In this document: piece after piece, positions 1-8,425 of the stretch
How the letters are laid out: the number at the start of each line of letters is the position of its first letter
Numbering within the stretch: the first letter of the stretch is position 1
Assembly (NCBI RefSeq): GCF_030758415.1
Contig: NZ_CP132334.1
Coordinates: forward strand, 2,864,001 to 2,928,000
DNA length: 64,000 nt
Source of the DNA: Parvularcula sp. IMCC14364
GTDB taxonomy: Bacteria > Pseudomonadota > Alphaproteobacteria > Caulobacterales > Parvularculaceae
Direction: 5' to 3'
Notes under the pieces: generated by a model
Told to the model about the DNA's origin: nothing
Databases searched by the model: none
Seen by the model: the letters and a program-made list of their open reading frames with translations, nothing else
Made by a program: the position numbers and the translations under genes

Positions 1-1103
1 GTGATCAGGTCAATGTTGAACTCACGCTCCAGTCGCTCCCGGATAATTTCCAGGTGCAACAGACCGAGAAACCCGCATCTGAATCCAAAACCGAGGGCAG
101 CAGACGTTTCCATTTCGAATTCGAAGGATGCATCATTCAGCCGCAGCTTGGCGATGGCTTCGCGCAAATCTTCAAATTCGGCACTGTCTACTGGAAACAA
201 GCCACAGAATACAACCGGTTGCGCGGGCTTGAAGCCTTCGAGCGGTGCATCTGTCGGGCGCCGTTCCTCCGTAACCGTATCACCCACGCGGGTATCCGCC
301 ACTTCCTTGATGGATGCTGTCAAAAAACCAATCTCACCGGGCACCAGCTGATCAAGATTGATACGTTTGGGTGTGAAAACGCCGACCTGGTCTATGGTGT
401 ATGTTGCACCGGCGCGCATCATCTTGACTTTCATGCCTTTTTTAAGGGTGCCATCAATGATGCGTACCAGAACAACCACTCCCAGATAGCTGTCATACCA
501 GCTGTCTACGAGCAGCGCTTTCAGCGGCGCTGCTTCATCTCCCTCGGGAGCTGGCAGCCGGGTCACAATCGCCTCCAACACATCGCCAATACCAAGGCCC
601 GTCTTCGCAGATATTTCCACTGCGTCGCTTGCATCAAGCCCGATCACATCTTCGATCTGCTCACGGACACGGTCCGGCTCTGCTGCAGGAAGGTCTACCT
701 TGTTCAGTACAGGCACAATTTCATGATCTACTTCAATCGCCTGATAGACATTTGCCAGCGTCTGCGCCTCAACGCCCTGACTGGCATCCACAACCAGCAG
801 GGACCCCTCACAAGCAGAAAGCGAGCGGTTAACCTCATAGGCGAAATCCACATGGCCCGGCGTGTCGATCAGGTTGAGGATGTAGGTCTCGCCATCGAGT
901 GCCTTGTATTCAAGACGAACAGTCTGCGCCTTGATCGTGATCCCGCGCTCACGCTCCAGCTCCATATTGTCGAGCACCTGCTCCTTCATCTCCCTGTCGG
1001 TCAAGCCGCCTGTCACCTGAATCAACCGGTCAGCCAGCGTTGACTTGCCATGGTCAATATGCGCGACGATGGAGAAATTTCGAATTCTGGATAATGTGCT
1101 CAT
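1..1103 (-). CDS. lepA: Elongation factor 4 (LepA), 3' end cut by window
   Basis: Translating ribosome-associated GTPase that back-translocates or remodels stalled ribosomes (family knowledge). The first 367 codons are present. They start at the ATG at 1103 and run off the left edge; the family is about 600 residues. Visible are the G1 loop AHIDHGKST near residue 14-22, the G2 region with [10 protein letters not shown], the G3 motif DTPGHVDF and the G4 motif NKVD, followed by the EF-Tu-like domain 2 and the start of the EF-G-like domain. The frame is open throughout. A long plus-strand frame over the same DNA is an antisense shadow. No other gene shares its strand immediately upstream except mscL, which ends beyond a terminator. 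Confidence 0.97.
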   Translation of the reverse strand, partial: MSTLSRIRNFSIVAHIDHGKSTLADRLIQVTGGLTDREMKEQVLDNMELERERGITIKAQTVRLEYKALDGETYILNLIDTPGHVDFAYEVNRSLSACEGSLLVVDASQGVEAQTLANVYQAIEVDHEIVPVLNKVDLPAAEPDRVREQIEDVIGLDASDAVEISAKTGLGIGDVLEAIVTRLPAPEGDEAAPLKALLVDSWYDSYLGVVVLVRIIDGTLKKGMKVKMMRAGATYTIDQVGVFTPKRINLDQLVPGEIGFLTASIKEVADTRVGDTVTEERRPTDAPLEGFKPAQPVVFCGLFPVDSAEFEDLREAIAKLRLNDASFEFEMETSAALGFGFRCGFLGLLHLEIIRERLEREFNIDLI

Positions 1104-1180
1104 AAGTCTTGGCGATATAGAGGTGAGAGCTGGCTGCGGCAATTACATTATCGCCTCTTGGCCACAAAAAACCGGGCTAC

Positions 1181-1208
1181 AAAAAACCCGGCCATAAGGG
1201 CCGGGTTT
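1181..1208 (-). terminator. Rho-independent terminator of mscL
   Basis: Perfect 10-bp inverted repeat (arms 1184-1193 and 1199-1208, GC-rich, loop of 5) followed on the minus strand by six T (1181-1186). It lies just downstream of the mscL stop and before lepA, so the two genes are probably separate transcripts. Confidence 0.85.
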
Positions 1209-1230
1209 GTCGCGAAGATGTAAATCCTGT

Positions 1231-1629
1231 TTATTTTTTCAACGCATCGCGGATTTCTTCAAGCAGGACTTCCTGACGTGGCGGCTCAGCTGGCGCTGCT
1301 GGTGCTTCTTCTTCCTTCTTCTTCAGCTCATTGATGGCCTTGATCACAAAAAACAGTGCAATTGCAACGATCAGGAAAGCAATAAAGGCATTAAAAAACA
1401 GGCCAAAGTTCATAGTCACAGGATCAATCTCTGCCGCCGCGTCACCCGGCTTCAAAGTCAATTTGATGTCTGCAAAATCTACTCCGCCCATAAGCAATCC
1501 GATTGGCGGCATGAGGATGTCATCTACCAGTGACTTGACAATAGTACCAAAAGCACCACCTAAAATAATGCCGACAGCCATATCGACCATGTTACCCTTA
1601 ACGGCAAATTCCTTGAATTCATTCAACAT
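1231..1629 (-). CDS. mscL: Large-conductance mechanosensitive channel MscL
   Basis: 132-residue inner-membrane channel that opens under hypo-osmotic stress to release solutes; pentameric in the family. The N-terminus has the hallmark stretch [22 protein letters not shown] forming the amphipathic helix and pore helix TM1 (about residues 4-45). TM2 lies around 75-100, followed by the charged C-terminal helix LKKKEEE and a terminal coiled-coil segment. Length matches the family. The ATG at 1629 is preceded by an AAGGGAA ribosome site. It is monocistronic, with its own terminator. A second osmotic channel (MscS type) lies at 42.5 kb. Confidence 0.97.
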   Translation of the reverse strand: MLNEFKEFAVKGNMVDMAVGIILGGAFGTIVKSLVDDILMPPIGLLMGGVDFADIKLTLKPGDAAAEIDPVTMNFGLFFNAFIAFLIVAIALFFVIKAINELKKKEEEAPAAPAEPPRQEVLLEEIRDALKK

Positions 1630-1738
1630 GTTTGTTCCCTTTCAATGTGCCCAGACAAACGGGAAAACGCGACATCGCTTGTCTATAATAGCAGTCCGCT
1701 ATCACAGATTCGGTGCAGGGAAAGGAGTTGTTAATATT

Positions 1739-2470
1739 TTAATTGATGTCAGCCGGAGGGCAGACACTTGCCCCCAAAATGGTGCCATCACGTTGATCCT
1801 GCAGTAGAACAGCGCAGGAAAGGTCCCGCAGGCTCTCTGGTACAGCCAGCATATCAGAGTTCATTTCCGCCAGCGAACGAACCACGTTCACATAAGATAA
1901 AGTCTTGCCGGCATTCTTTCCGGAGGTGACTTCCACCGTAATGGGTCCACGCTCAAAGAAAACAACCTGCAAAACAGTATTAGCCTGCTCAGTCAATCTG
2001 TCCTGCATAATGGTAAGTGTTGATCTGTCATCAGACAGGCGCGGCGTTGGCAGGGATTGCGATAACTGCCTTGTATTGGCGATTGCCACTTCAAGCGCCT
2101 CGGCATCTTCGGCAGACACACCCTGTTGTCCCTGTACCACAGCCTGCGGCGTATAGAGCCACTGGTCCTTCAGCCGCTCAATGTAGAATTTCTGGCGCTG
2201 CGTAAACTCTTCCAGAGCAAAGGTATCTGCCCAGCCAAGATAGTCCCAGTATGTCACAGGAAACGTAAGCGCGAGAACATCCGGCCGCTGCGCAATGGCC
2301 GAGAGGTTATGATCTCCGGCAGGAGACCGAGGACAAGCCTGACTGGTAAATAGCTCAACGACGGTCAACAAGGCAGACTGATCCTGCGCTCGCACCGGGT
2401 GCGCCAGAGCAGCGAAGGTCAAGGCAAGGGCTGGAACGACAGCAAGGATACGCAATACAGTTTTGTTCAT
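1739..2470 (-). CDS. DUF1223 secreted thioredoxin-fold protein with altered CxxC
   Basis: About 243 residues. The start is taken at the ATG at 2470 because it opens directly into a signal peptide (MNKTVLRILAVVPALALTFA...A); a further ATG lies seven codons upstream. The mature part begins with the DUF1223 hallmark VVELFTSQ. The usual redox motif after it (GCSSCPPAD in the family) here reads ACPRSPAGD, so only one Cys of the CxxC remains. YWDYLGW and the TPQAVV segment near residue 125 also fit DUF1223. A role in periplasmic thiol or copper-related chemistry is not established. Convergent or co-directional synteny with acnA is common in alphaproteobacteria. Confidence 0.85.
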   Translation of the reverse strand: MNKTVLRILAVVPALALTFAALAHPVRAQDQSALLTVVELFTSQACPRSPAGDHNLSAIAQRPDVLALTFPVTYWDYLGWADTFALEEFTQRQKFYIERLKDQWLYTPQAVVQGQQGVSAEDAEALEVAIANTRQLSQSLPTPRLSDDRSTLTIMQDRLTEQANTVLQVVFFERGPITVEVTSGKNAGKTLSYVNVVRSLAEMNSDMLAVPESLRDLSCAVLLQDQRDGTILGASVCPPADIN

Positions 2471-2547
2471 AGTGTTTATATTGCACAGCAACTGACTGAA
2501 AACATATCAAACGCGCGTGAGAAATATGCCTTATTCACGCCCCAACA

Positions 2548-2580
2548 TAAAAAAAGCCGGGATTGACAACAACCCCGGCC
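2548..2580 (-). terminator. Rho-independent terminator of acnA
   Basis: GC-rich inverted repeat (GCCGGG at 2556-2561, CCCGGC at 2574-2579, loop about 12) with an A-run at 2548-2555 that reads as T on the minus strand. It sits about 30 bp past the aconitase stop codon. Confidence 0.75.
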
Positions 2581-2612
2581 CTAAAAAGCGCTGAATAATC
2601 TGGTTGCCCGGT

Positions 2613-5291
2613 TCAGGCAGCCAGCTTGCGGATCACATAATGCAGGATGCCGCCATGGCGGAAATAATCCAGTTCATCGCCTGTATCGATGCGCGAGAGA
2701 AGGTCGATCTCTTTCACGGCACCGTCAGCAAAAGTGATCGTTGCCTTGAGTGTATCGCGCGGCCCCATATCCTCGAGGCCGTGGATTGTGACCTGCTCAG
2801 TCCCGGTCATACCAAGAGATTTCCAGCTGTCATCACCGGTAAACTGCAATGGCAGAACACCCATGCCAACAAGGTTTGAACGGTGAATACGTTCAAATGA
2901 CCCAGCCACAACAGCACGCACACCGAGCAATCTTGTGCCCTTGGCAGCCCAGTCGCGAGAAGACCCCGTGCCATATTGTTCGCCAGCGAAAACGACAAGC
3001 GGAACATCATCGGCTTTGTATCTCATAGCCGCGTCATAGATCGACATTTCTTCGCCGGTCGGGGCGTATTTGGTCACGCCACCTTCTGTACCAGGCACCA
3101 TTTCGTTCTTGATACGGATATTGGCGAAAGTGCCACGCATCATTACTTCGTGATTTCCCCGGCGCGAGCCATAGGAGTTGAAATCGGCAATCGCAACCTG
3201 ATGGTCCTGCAGATATTCACCCGCCGGACCATCCGCCTTGATTGCACCGGCCGGAGAGATGTGATCCGTTGTGATCGAGTCAGCAAACAGACCGAGGACG
3301 CGCGCGCTCTCAATAGGTTTTGTCTCTGACGGCTCCATCTCCATACCGTCAAAGTATGGTGGGTTGGCGATGTAGGTTGAATGCGGCCAGGAATAAGTCT
3401 CGTCATTACCGGTATTGATCGCCCGCCATTGCTCATCACCATCAAAGGCATTGGCGTAACGTGCTTCAAACATTGCTGGTGTCACACTACCACGCACAAT
3501 ATCAGCAATTTCCTGATTGGACGGCCAGATGTCCTTCAGGAAAACGTCATTGCCATCCTTATCCTGAGCAATCGGATCGGATGCAAGATTGACATTCATG
3601 GACCCGGCGATGGCATAAGCAACGACCAGCGGCGGGGAGGCCAGGAAATTCGCGCGCACATCCTGCGAAATACGGCCCTCGAAGTTGCGATTACCTGACA
3701 GAACAGAGGCCACGGCCAGATCGTGTTCATTGATTGCCTTGGAAATCGGAGGTGGCAGTGGACCGGAGTTACCGATACACGTTGTGCAGCCATATCCAAC
3801 AAGATTGAAGCCGAGGTTATCGAGTTCATCCTGCAGGCCTGCTTTTTCTAGATAATCGGTTACAACCTGCGAGCCGGGCGCGAGGGATGTTTTCACCCAT
3901 GGCTTGACCTTGAGGCCTAGAGCGTTGGCTTTTTGGGCCACAAGACCCGCTGCGATGAGAACGGAAGGGTTGGATGTGTTCGTACAGGACGTAATCGCAG
4001 CAACTGTCACGTCGCCATGCCCGATGTCGAAATCCTCCCCTTCAACAGCTACACGTTTGCCGGCTTCATCCGCTTTTCCATACTCCTTATCCAGAGCAAT
4101 AGCGAACCCTTCTGGACCATTTTCAAGCAGAATCCGGTCTTGTGGTCTTTTGGGGCCAGCGATAGATGGTTTAACTGATGACAGGTCAAGCTCAAGCGTG
4201 TCGGTAAAGACCGGATCGGGTGTACCTGTTTCCCGCCACATGCCCTGCTCCTTGGCATAGGCTTCAACCAGGGCAACGCGGTCTTCCGGCCGGCCGGTAG
4301 CTCTGAGATAACGCAGTGTTTCTTCATCAATCGGGAAGAACCCACAGGTCGCACCATATTCCGGCGCCATGTTTGCGATCGTTGCCTGGTCTTCCAGGGT
4401 CAGGTTGTCCAGGCCCGGGCCATAAAACTCCACAAACTTGCCAACAACGACTTTCTCGCGCAGCATTTGTACAACTGTCAGCACAAGGTCGGTCGCAGTC
4501 GCGCCCTCAGGCATTTTGCCTGTAAACCGGAAACCGATAACCTCCGGGATAAGCATGGAAACCGGCTGGCCAAGCATTGCAGCTTCGGCCTCAATGCCAC
4601 CAACACCCCAACCAAGAACAGACAGGCCATTGACCATGGTCGTGTGACTGTCCGTACCCACCAGCGTGTCAGGATAAGCGTATGTCTCGCCCCCGGCGTC
4701 AGCCGTCCAGATCGTTTGCGCCAGGTTTTCAAGATTAACCTGATGGCAGATACCCGTGCCAGGAGGAACAACGCGGAAGTTGTCAAAAGCACCCTGGCCC
4801 CATTTAAGGAAAGTGTAGCGCTCGTTATTACGCTCATATTCCACCGCCACATTCTTGGCGAAGGAATCATCCGCCCCGAAATAATCGACCATAACCGAGT
4901 GATCGATAACCAGATCTACAGGTGCCAGTGGATTGATCTTCTCGGCATCCTGCCCGAGATTTTTCATGGCGTCACGCATGGCGGCAAGGTCAACAACCGC
5001 CGGCACGCCTGTAAAATCCTGCATCAATACGCGCGCAGGGCGATAAGCGATCTCTTTTTTGTTGTCACCATTATTGGTCAACCAGTCAGAGAAACCCTTC
5101 ACGTCCTCTGTCGTGACAGAACGGCCATCTTCAAATCGGAGAAGATTTTCCAGAAGCACTTTCAAAGAGAAAGGCAGACGTGAAACATCCCCAATTTTTT
5201 CAGTCGCTTTTTTGAGGCTGTAATAGCTGTAGCTTTTGCCGTTGACGTTAAGCTTGGATTTTGTGCCAAGACTGTCCTGACCTGGGATCAT
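2613..5291 (-). CDS. acnA: Aconitate hydratase A
   Basis: 892 residues, full length for AcnA. It interconverts citrate and isocitrate in the TCA cycle. The three [4Fe-4S] ligands are visible as Cys436 (TSCTNTSNP) and Cys502/Cys505 ([12 protein letters not shown]). Substrate and active-site stretches include [22 protein letters not shown] near 211-232 and the swivelling domain 4 signature [16 protein letters not shown]. The ATG at 5291 has a GAGGAGA ribosome site. It is divergent from ccmA, an arrangement common in alphaproteobacteria. Its 5' spacer to ccmA (5292-5485) holds the two promoters, but I could not assign boxes with confidence. Confidence 0.98.
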   Translation of the reverse strand: MIPGQDSLGTKSKLNVNGKSYSYYSLKKATEKIGDVSRLPFSLKVLLENLLRFEDGRSVTTEDVKGFSDWLTNNGDNKKEIAYRPARVLMQDFTGVPAVVDLAAMRDAMKNLGQDAEKINPLAPVDLVIDHSVMVDYFGADDSFAKNVAVEYERNNERYTFLKWGQGAFDNFRVVPPGTGICHQVNLENLAQTIWTADAGGETYAYPDTLVGTDSHTTMVNGLSVLGWGVGGIEAEAAMLGQPVSMLIPEVIGFRFTGKMPEGATATDLVLTVVQMLREKVVVGKFVEFYGPGLDNLTLEDQATIANMAPEYGATCGFFPIDEETLRYLRATGRPEDRVALVEAYAKEQGMWRETGTPDPVFTDTLELDLSSVKPSIAGPKRPQDRILLENGPEGFAIALDKEYGKADEAGKRVAVEGEDFDIGHGDVTVAAITSCTNTSNPSVLIAAGLVAQKANALGLKVKPWVKTSLAPGSQVVTDYLEKAGLQDELDNLGFNLVGYGCTTCIGNSGPLPPPISKAINEHDLAVASVLSGNRNFEGRISQDVRANFLASPPLVVAYAIAGSMNVNLASDPIAQDKDGNDVFLKDIWPSNQEIADIVRGSVTPAMFEARYANAFDGDEQWRAINTGNDETYSWPHSTYIANPPYFDGMEMEPSETKPIESARVLGLFADSITTDHISPAGAIKADGPAGEYLQDHQVAIADFNSYGSRRGNHEVMMRGTFANIRIKNEMVPGTEGGVTKYAPTGEEMSIYDAAMRYKADDVPLVVFAGEQYGTGSSRDWAAKGTRLLGVRAVVAGSFERIHRSNLVGMGVLPLQFTGDDSWKSLGMTGTEQVTIHGLEDMGPRDTLKATITFADGAVKEIDLLSRIDTGDELDYFRHGGILHYVIRKLAA

Positions 5292-5485
5292 GGGTCTCTC
5301 CTCTGAAAATGACTACTGGGACTAGCCGGAGGGGCGAGCCGAAAGGCCATACCGGCATAATTTTGGGCCGTTATGACCGAACCAGAGGCCGCAATCAATC
5401 GGGCTGTGCAGCAAAAATTCTTCATGACGCTTTTACCAACAATCTACACTGGCAGTGGTGGCAAAAATTGTTTTATGAAACCGGG

Positions 5486-6133
5486 ATGGGGACAGAGACA
5501 TTCCAGATTTCCTTGCAAATACATGACCTTGGCGTTGAACGCGCCGGGCGGCACATTCTTGCGGGGGTCAATTTCAGCGTTGTGCCCGGCGATGCGCTGG
5601 TTTTGCGCGGCACAAACGGCGCTGGCAAAACAAGTCTATTGCGGGCGCTTGCCGGGTTCGCCCGTGTGCAGGAAGGTGAAATCCGGTTTCTGGATGGCCC
5701 GGATATCATCCATCGGGAAGATATTGCCGCGACCCACATGCACTATCTGGGGCACGAAAATGGCGTTTCCCTCAAACTCACCGTTCTGGAGAATATCATC
5801 TCCTGGTCTCAGTTACTGGCACCACGCAACCGCCATCGTGCCGCCGATATCATTGCGCAGGTTGGTCTTTCTCTGATGGCAAGCGAGCGCGCCAGCCGCT
5901 TGTCCGCCGGGCAGAAAAGGCGGCTGGCTTTAGCCCGCCTGCTGATCGCGCCAAGGGCTGTCTGGCTGATGGACGAACCAGCCACAGCGCTGGATGCCGC
6001 AGGACAGGAACTGCTCAAAGACGTCTGCCAGCAGCACCGGGCAAAAGGTGGTATTATCGTCCTGACCGCTCACGAAGGCTTCACCCTGCCAAATGCCCAA
6101 GGGCTCCATCTGGCTGTTGGGATCCCCGCATGA
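5486..6133 (+). CDS. ccmA: Heme exporter ATP-binding subunit CcmA
   Basis: 215-residue ABC ATPase that, with CcmB, powers release of holo-CcmE in cytochrome c maturation system I. The ATG at 5486 gives a normal length; an upstream in-frame start would add an unrelated 75-residue tail. Walker A is GTNGAGKTSLL, the signature reads RLSAGQKRRLALARLL, and Walker B is VWLMDEPATALD followed by the H-loop TAHEG. The stop overlaps the ccmB start by 4 bp (ATGA), so the two are translationally coupled. Confidence 0.93.
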   Translation: MGTETFQISLQIHDLGVERAGRHILAGVNFSVVPGDALVLRGTNGAGKTSLLRALAGFARVQEGEIRFLDGPDIIHREDIAATHMHYLGHENGVSLKLTVLENIISWSQLLAPRNRHRAADIIAQVGLSLMASERASRLSAGQKRRLALARLLIAPRAVWLMDEPATALDAAGQELLKDVCQQHRAKGGIIVLTAHEGFTLPNAQGLHLAVGIPA

Positions 6134-6783
6134 CAAACGCTCTGACGCTTCTTCGACAGGAAATAATGCTGAGGACTCGCGGCAGTGCCGGGCCAGCAGC
6201 ATTAGGGTTGTTCATCCTTGCAGGTGCCCTTGCCCCCCTGTCACTGGGGACTGATGACATTTTGCTGAGCACCATTGCTCCTGGCCTATTATGGATATTT
6301 GCCTGCCTTGCCGCGTTGCTTGGCCTTGAAGGCCTGTTTCAGGATGATCTTTCGGAAGGGCGTTTCGCTGTCCTGAGACTAACGTCACAGCCGCTTTGGC
6401 TGGTCTTGCTGGTCATGATGGTCGCTTACTGGCTTGTCGTCTGCGCGCCGGTCCTGCTGGCTGCGGTACCGCTTGGCTTCCTGCTCGGCGCTGATATGTC
6501 GACCACCCTGCGGCTGTCTCTGTCACTTGCGTTAGGCACACCATCCCTGGCTTTTATCGGTGCCTGCCTGGCTGCCATATGCGCCGGCCTGCCAAGAGGA
6601 ACGGGCCTTGTCATTTTCCTTGCTCTGCCTTTCTTTGCCCCAGCCCTGATTTTCGGCGCCAGAGCCGCGACAGGCGGAGACGACATGCTCTCTGCGTTCA
6701 TGTTCCTCTCGGCCTTCAGCCTGATTGCCGTTGCCACCTGCCCTTTCATTGCGGCAGCCGCCATCAGACAAAATATGGAATAG
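6130..6783 (+). CDS. ccmB: Heme exporter membrane subunit CcmB
   Basis: 217 residues, with about six hydrophobic segments spread over the length, as expected for the membrane partner of CcmA. Positively charged LLRQEIMLRTRGS at the N-terminus and the EGLFQDDLSEGR segment near residue 65-77 are typical of CcmB. It overlaps ccmA by 4 bp. The usual next gene, ccmC, is not present: the following gene is an unrelated secreted protein, so the rest of the ccm set must lie elsewhere. Confidence 0.92.
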   Translation: MTNALTLLRQEIMLRTRGSAGPAALGLFILAGALAPLSLGTDDILLSTIAPGLLWIFACLAALLGLEGLFQDDLSEGRFAVLRLTSQPLWLVLLVMMVAYWLVVCAPVLLAAVPLGFLLGADMSTTLRLSLSLALGTPSLAFIGACLAAICAGLPRGTGLVIFLALPFFAPALIFGARAATGGDDMLSAFMFLSAFSLIAVATCPFIAAAAIRQNME

Positions 6784-6892
6784 CTTTAATTTCCAGCTGT
6801 CTTGTCGTATTTCTGACAAATGGTTATGCCTAGTTAACCTTCCAAGCGTAGCGTGATAGGCAAATGATTTGCCCGGACTTTCGGAAGTGACA

Positions 6893-7396
6893 ATGAACAA
6901 AGTAATTTCGACCAGTATTCTTGCCTTTATCCTGTCAGCTGCCCTGCCCGCTGCTGCACAACAGCCCACAGTCATTGCGACCTATAAAGACTGGATTGTC
7001 TACAAGCTGGATCTGGGCGGCGATACTGTGTGTTATGCCGTTACAGAGCCGACTGACAAATCGCCCCGCTCAGTCAATCATGGCGATGTTTTCTTTATGG
7101 TCTCAACCTGGTCATCAGGCGTTGCGGAGGGGCAACCAAGTTTTATCGCCGGATATGAACTGCGTGATGCACCTGAACCTGTGGTGCGTATCGGCTCTGA
7201 CAAGTGGGAAATGTACACTTCAGAGCAGGAAGGCTTTGTTGAACGGGACACCGATGAACGCCGTCTCGTATCGGCAATGAAACGGGGCAGCGACATGCAT
7301 GTCTCAGCCATTTCAGAACGCGGAACAGCGACAAATTATACGTTCTCATTACTGGGTATTACCGACTCCCTGAATCGCATTGAGAAAGACTGCTAA
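6893..7396 (+). CDS. IalB-like secreted protein
   Basis: 167 residues from the ATG at 6893 (GGAAG ribosome site 6 bp upstream). It has a signal peptide (MNKVISTSILAFILSAALPAAAQ) and then the invasion-associated locus B pattern: a YKDWIVYKLD-like opening, a single Cys in GDTVCYAVTEP, a central immunoglobulin-like beta region, and a Cys as the very last residue. The two Cys could form one disulfide across the mature domain. IalB-type proteins are widespread in non-pathogenic alphaproteobacteria and their general role is unknown. It lies between ccmB and the barrel cassette on the same strand. Confidence 0.82.
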   Translation: MNKVISTSILAFILSAALPAAAQQPTVIATYKDWIVYKLDLGGDTVCYAVTEPTDKSPRSVNHGDVFFMVSTWSSGVAEGQPSFIAGYELRDAPEPVVRIGSDKWEMYTSEQEGFVERDTDERRLVSAMKRGSDMHVSAISERGTATNYTFSLLGITDSLNRIEKDC

Positions 7397-7444
7397 AAGC
7401 TTCAACTTCGCCAGCTTATGTTGAAATAATACTACTTGAAGACT

Positions 7445-7470
7445 AACCTGCCTGCATGATGGGGCGGGTT
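7445..7470 (+). promoter_or_regulatory. Hairpin overlapping the ribosome site of the barrel gene
   Basis: AACCTGCC (7445-7452) pairs with GGCGGGTT (7463-7470) apart from one T-G wobble. The right arm contains the purine-rich GGGGCGGG just before the ATG at 7473. It could be the end hairpin of the ialB transcript or a structure that hides the ribosome site of the barrel gene. There is no real T-run behind it. Confidence 0.4.
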
Positions 7471-7472
7471 TC

Positions 7473-8258
7473 ATGGGGTATATAAAATCAGCGCAATGCT
7501 GCGGCACTTTTTTTCTGGTATGTTTTGTGGCCATCGCAAACCCGATGGCCGCGAAAGCATCCCCTTGGCCAATGCCAGAGGGGGAAGGCCAGACGATAAC
7601 CAGAACTGAAAGCTTCACCTCACCCACATTCAGACAACTCACCACTAGCATGTACACGGAATATGGCTTAACCCCCACAGCAACCCTTACGGGCAAACTG
7701 GCATATGCAACACAAGAATATGGTGGGCAGTTCCCGGCTGCGACGCAAGGACTGACCGCCGCGGAAATCTCACTGCAGCAGCAATTCAAACGCACTGACA
7801 GATCAGTTTTTTCAGGCCAGATATCTTACGCTGCCAAAACAAACATGGATCGTATTCAACAGTCCGACAATGTGAGGTTCGCTCCTATTACCTACGGTAA
7901 TGCTGTTGAGATTTCCATCCTGACAGGCAGGAGCTTCAATAATGAAGGCACTGTGTTTTTCACCACCCAGACCGGTGTCAGACACGCACTTGGCGATGAT
8001 GCCGACCTGGTGAACTTTGAATTTACCGCAGGTATAAAGCCACTGGCGCGATGGATGATTCTTGCCAAATCACTCAATTCTATCAGTCTGCAAAATGATT
8101 CAGGTGGCGTTGATTATGATATAGCCAGGCTGGAGCCAACTATTGTCTATCACCGCAATGATCGCGCCTCATATGCTATTGGCGGTAGTTACGATATTTA
8201 CGGGCGCAACCTCCAAACTGGGAATAGTATTTTTTTCAGTATATGGAACAGGTTCTAA
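7473..8258 (+). CDS. Predicted outer-membrane beta-barrel protein (XagA-like position)
   Basis: 261 residues. A signal peptide (about residues 1-30, ending AAKASPWP) is followed by alternating polar/hydrophobic strands rich in Gly, Thr and Tyr. The C-terminus is FSIWNRF, i.e. a terminal Phe as used by the BAM machine. No conserved catalytic motif is visible. It is the first gene of a coupled cassette with a small membrane protein, a GT2 synthase and a polytopic membrane protein, so a role as outer-membrane exit pore or partner for a glycan is plausible. Gene order resembles XagABC-type biofilm loci, but I cannot verify homology. Confidence 0.72.
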   Translation: MGYIKSAQCCGTFFLVCFVAIANPMAAKASPWPMPEGEGQTITRTESFTSPTFRQLTTSMYTEYGLTPTATLTGKLAYATQEYGGQFPAATQGLTAAEISLQQQFKRTDRSVFSGQISYAAKTNMDRIQQSDNVRFAPITYGNAVEISILTGRSFNNEGTVFFTTQTGVRHALGDDADLVNFEFTAGIKPLARWMILAKSLNSISLQNDSGGVDYDIARLEPTIVYHRNDRASYAIGGSYDIYGRNLQTGNSIFFSIWNRF

Positions 8259-8266
8259 CGGTCTGA

Positions 8267-8425
8267 ATGTTTTTATTTAACCAGGAAAATATCAGTGCGC
8301 CATTACCTGATCCGTCGTTGCTGGAGAAAATAACCTACACGGAGCCGGGTGCCCTCTGGCTCCTGCTTTTTGTCCTGTTTCCCTTTTTCTATATAAAGTT
8401 TTTGCGTCACCGGAGGCGAAAGTGA
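8267..8425 (+). CDS. Small single-pass membrane protein, 52 aa
   Basis: An ATG at 8267, 8 bp after the barrel gene stop, opens a 52-codon frame that ends at TGA 8423-8425. The stop overlaps the GTG start of the glycosyltransferase (8422-8424), which is the classic coupled arrangement. The protein has a polar N-terminal 25 residues, one hydrophobic segment at about 29-45 (rich in Leu, Phe, Trp) and a strongly basic end (KFLRHRRRK), predicting N-out/C-in topology. Nothing in the sequence names a family. The tight packing and clear membrane signature make it a real gene candidate that length-based gene callers would drop. Confidence 0.7.
   Translation: MFLFNQENISAPLPDPSLLEKITYTEPGALWLLLFVLFPFFYIKFLRHRRRK

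Noticed and set aside
54-1043. 329-codon plus-strand frame
   Set aside because: Antisense to lepA, whose minus-strand translation is an unmistakable GTPase; the plus frame has no family-like pattern.
4467-5183. 238-codon plus-strand frame
   Set aside because: Antisense to the N-terminal part of acnA; no protein-like pattern.
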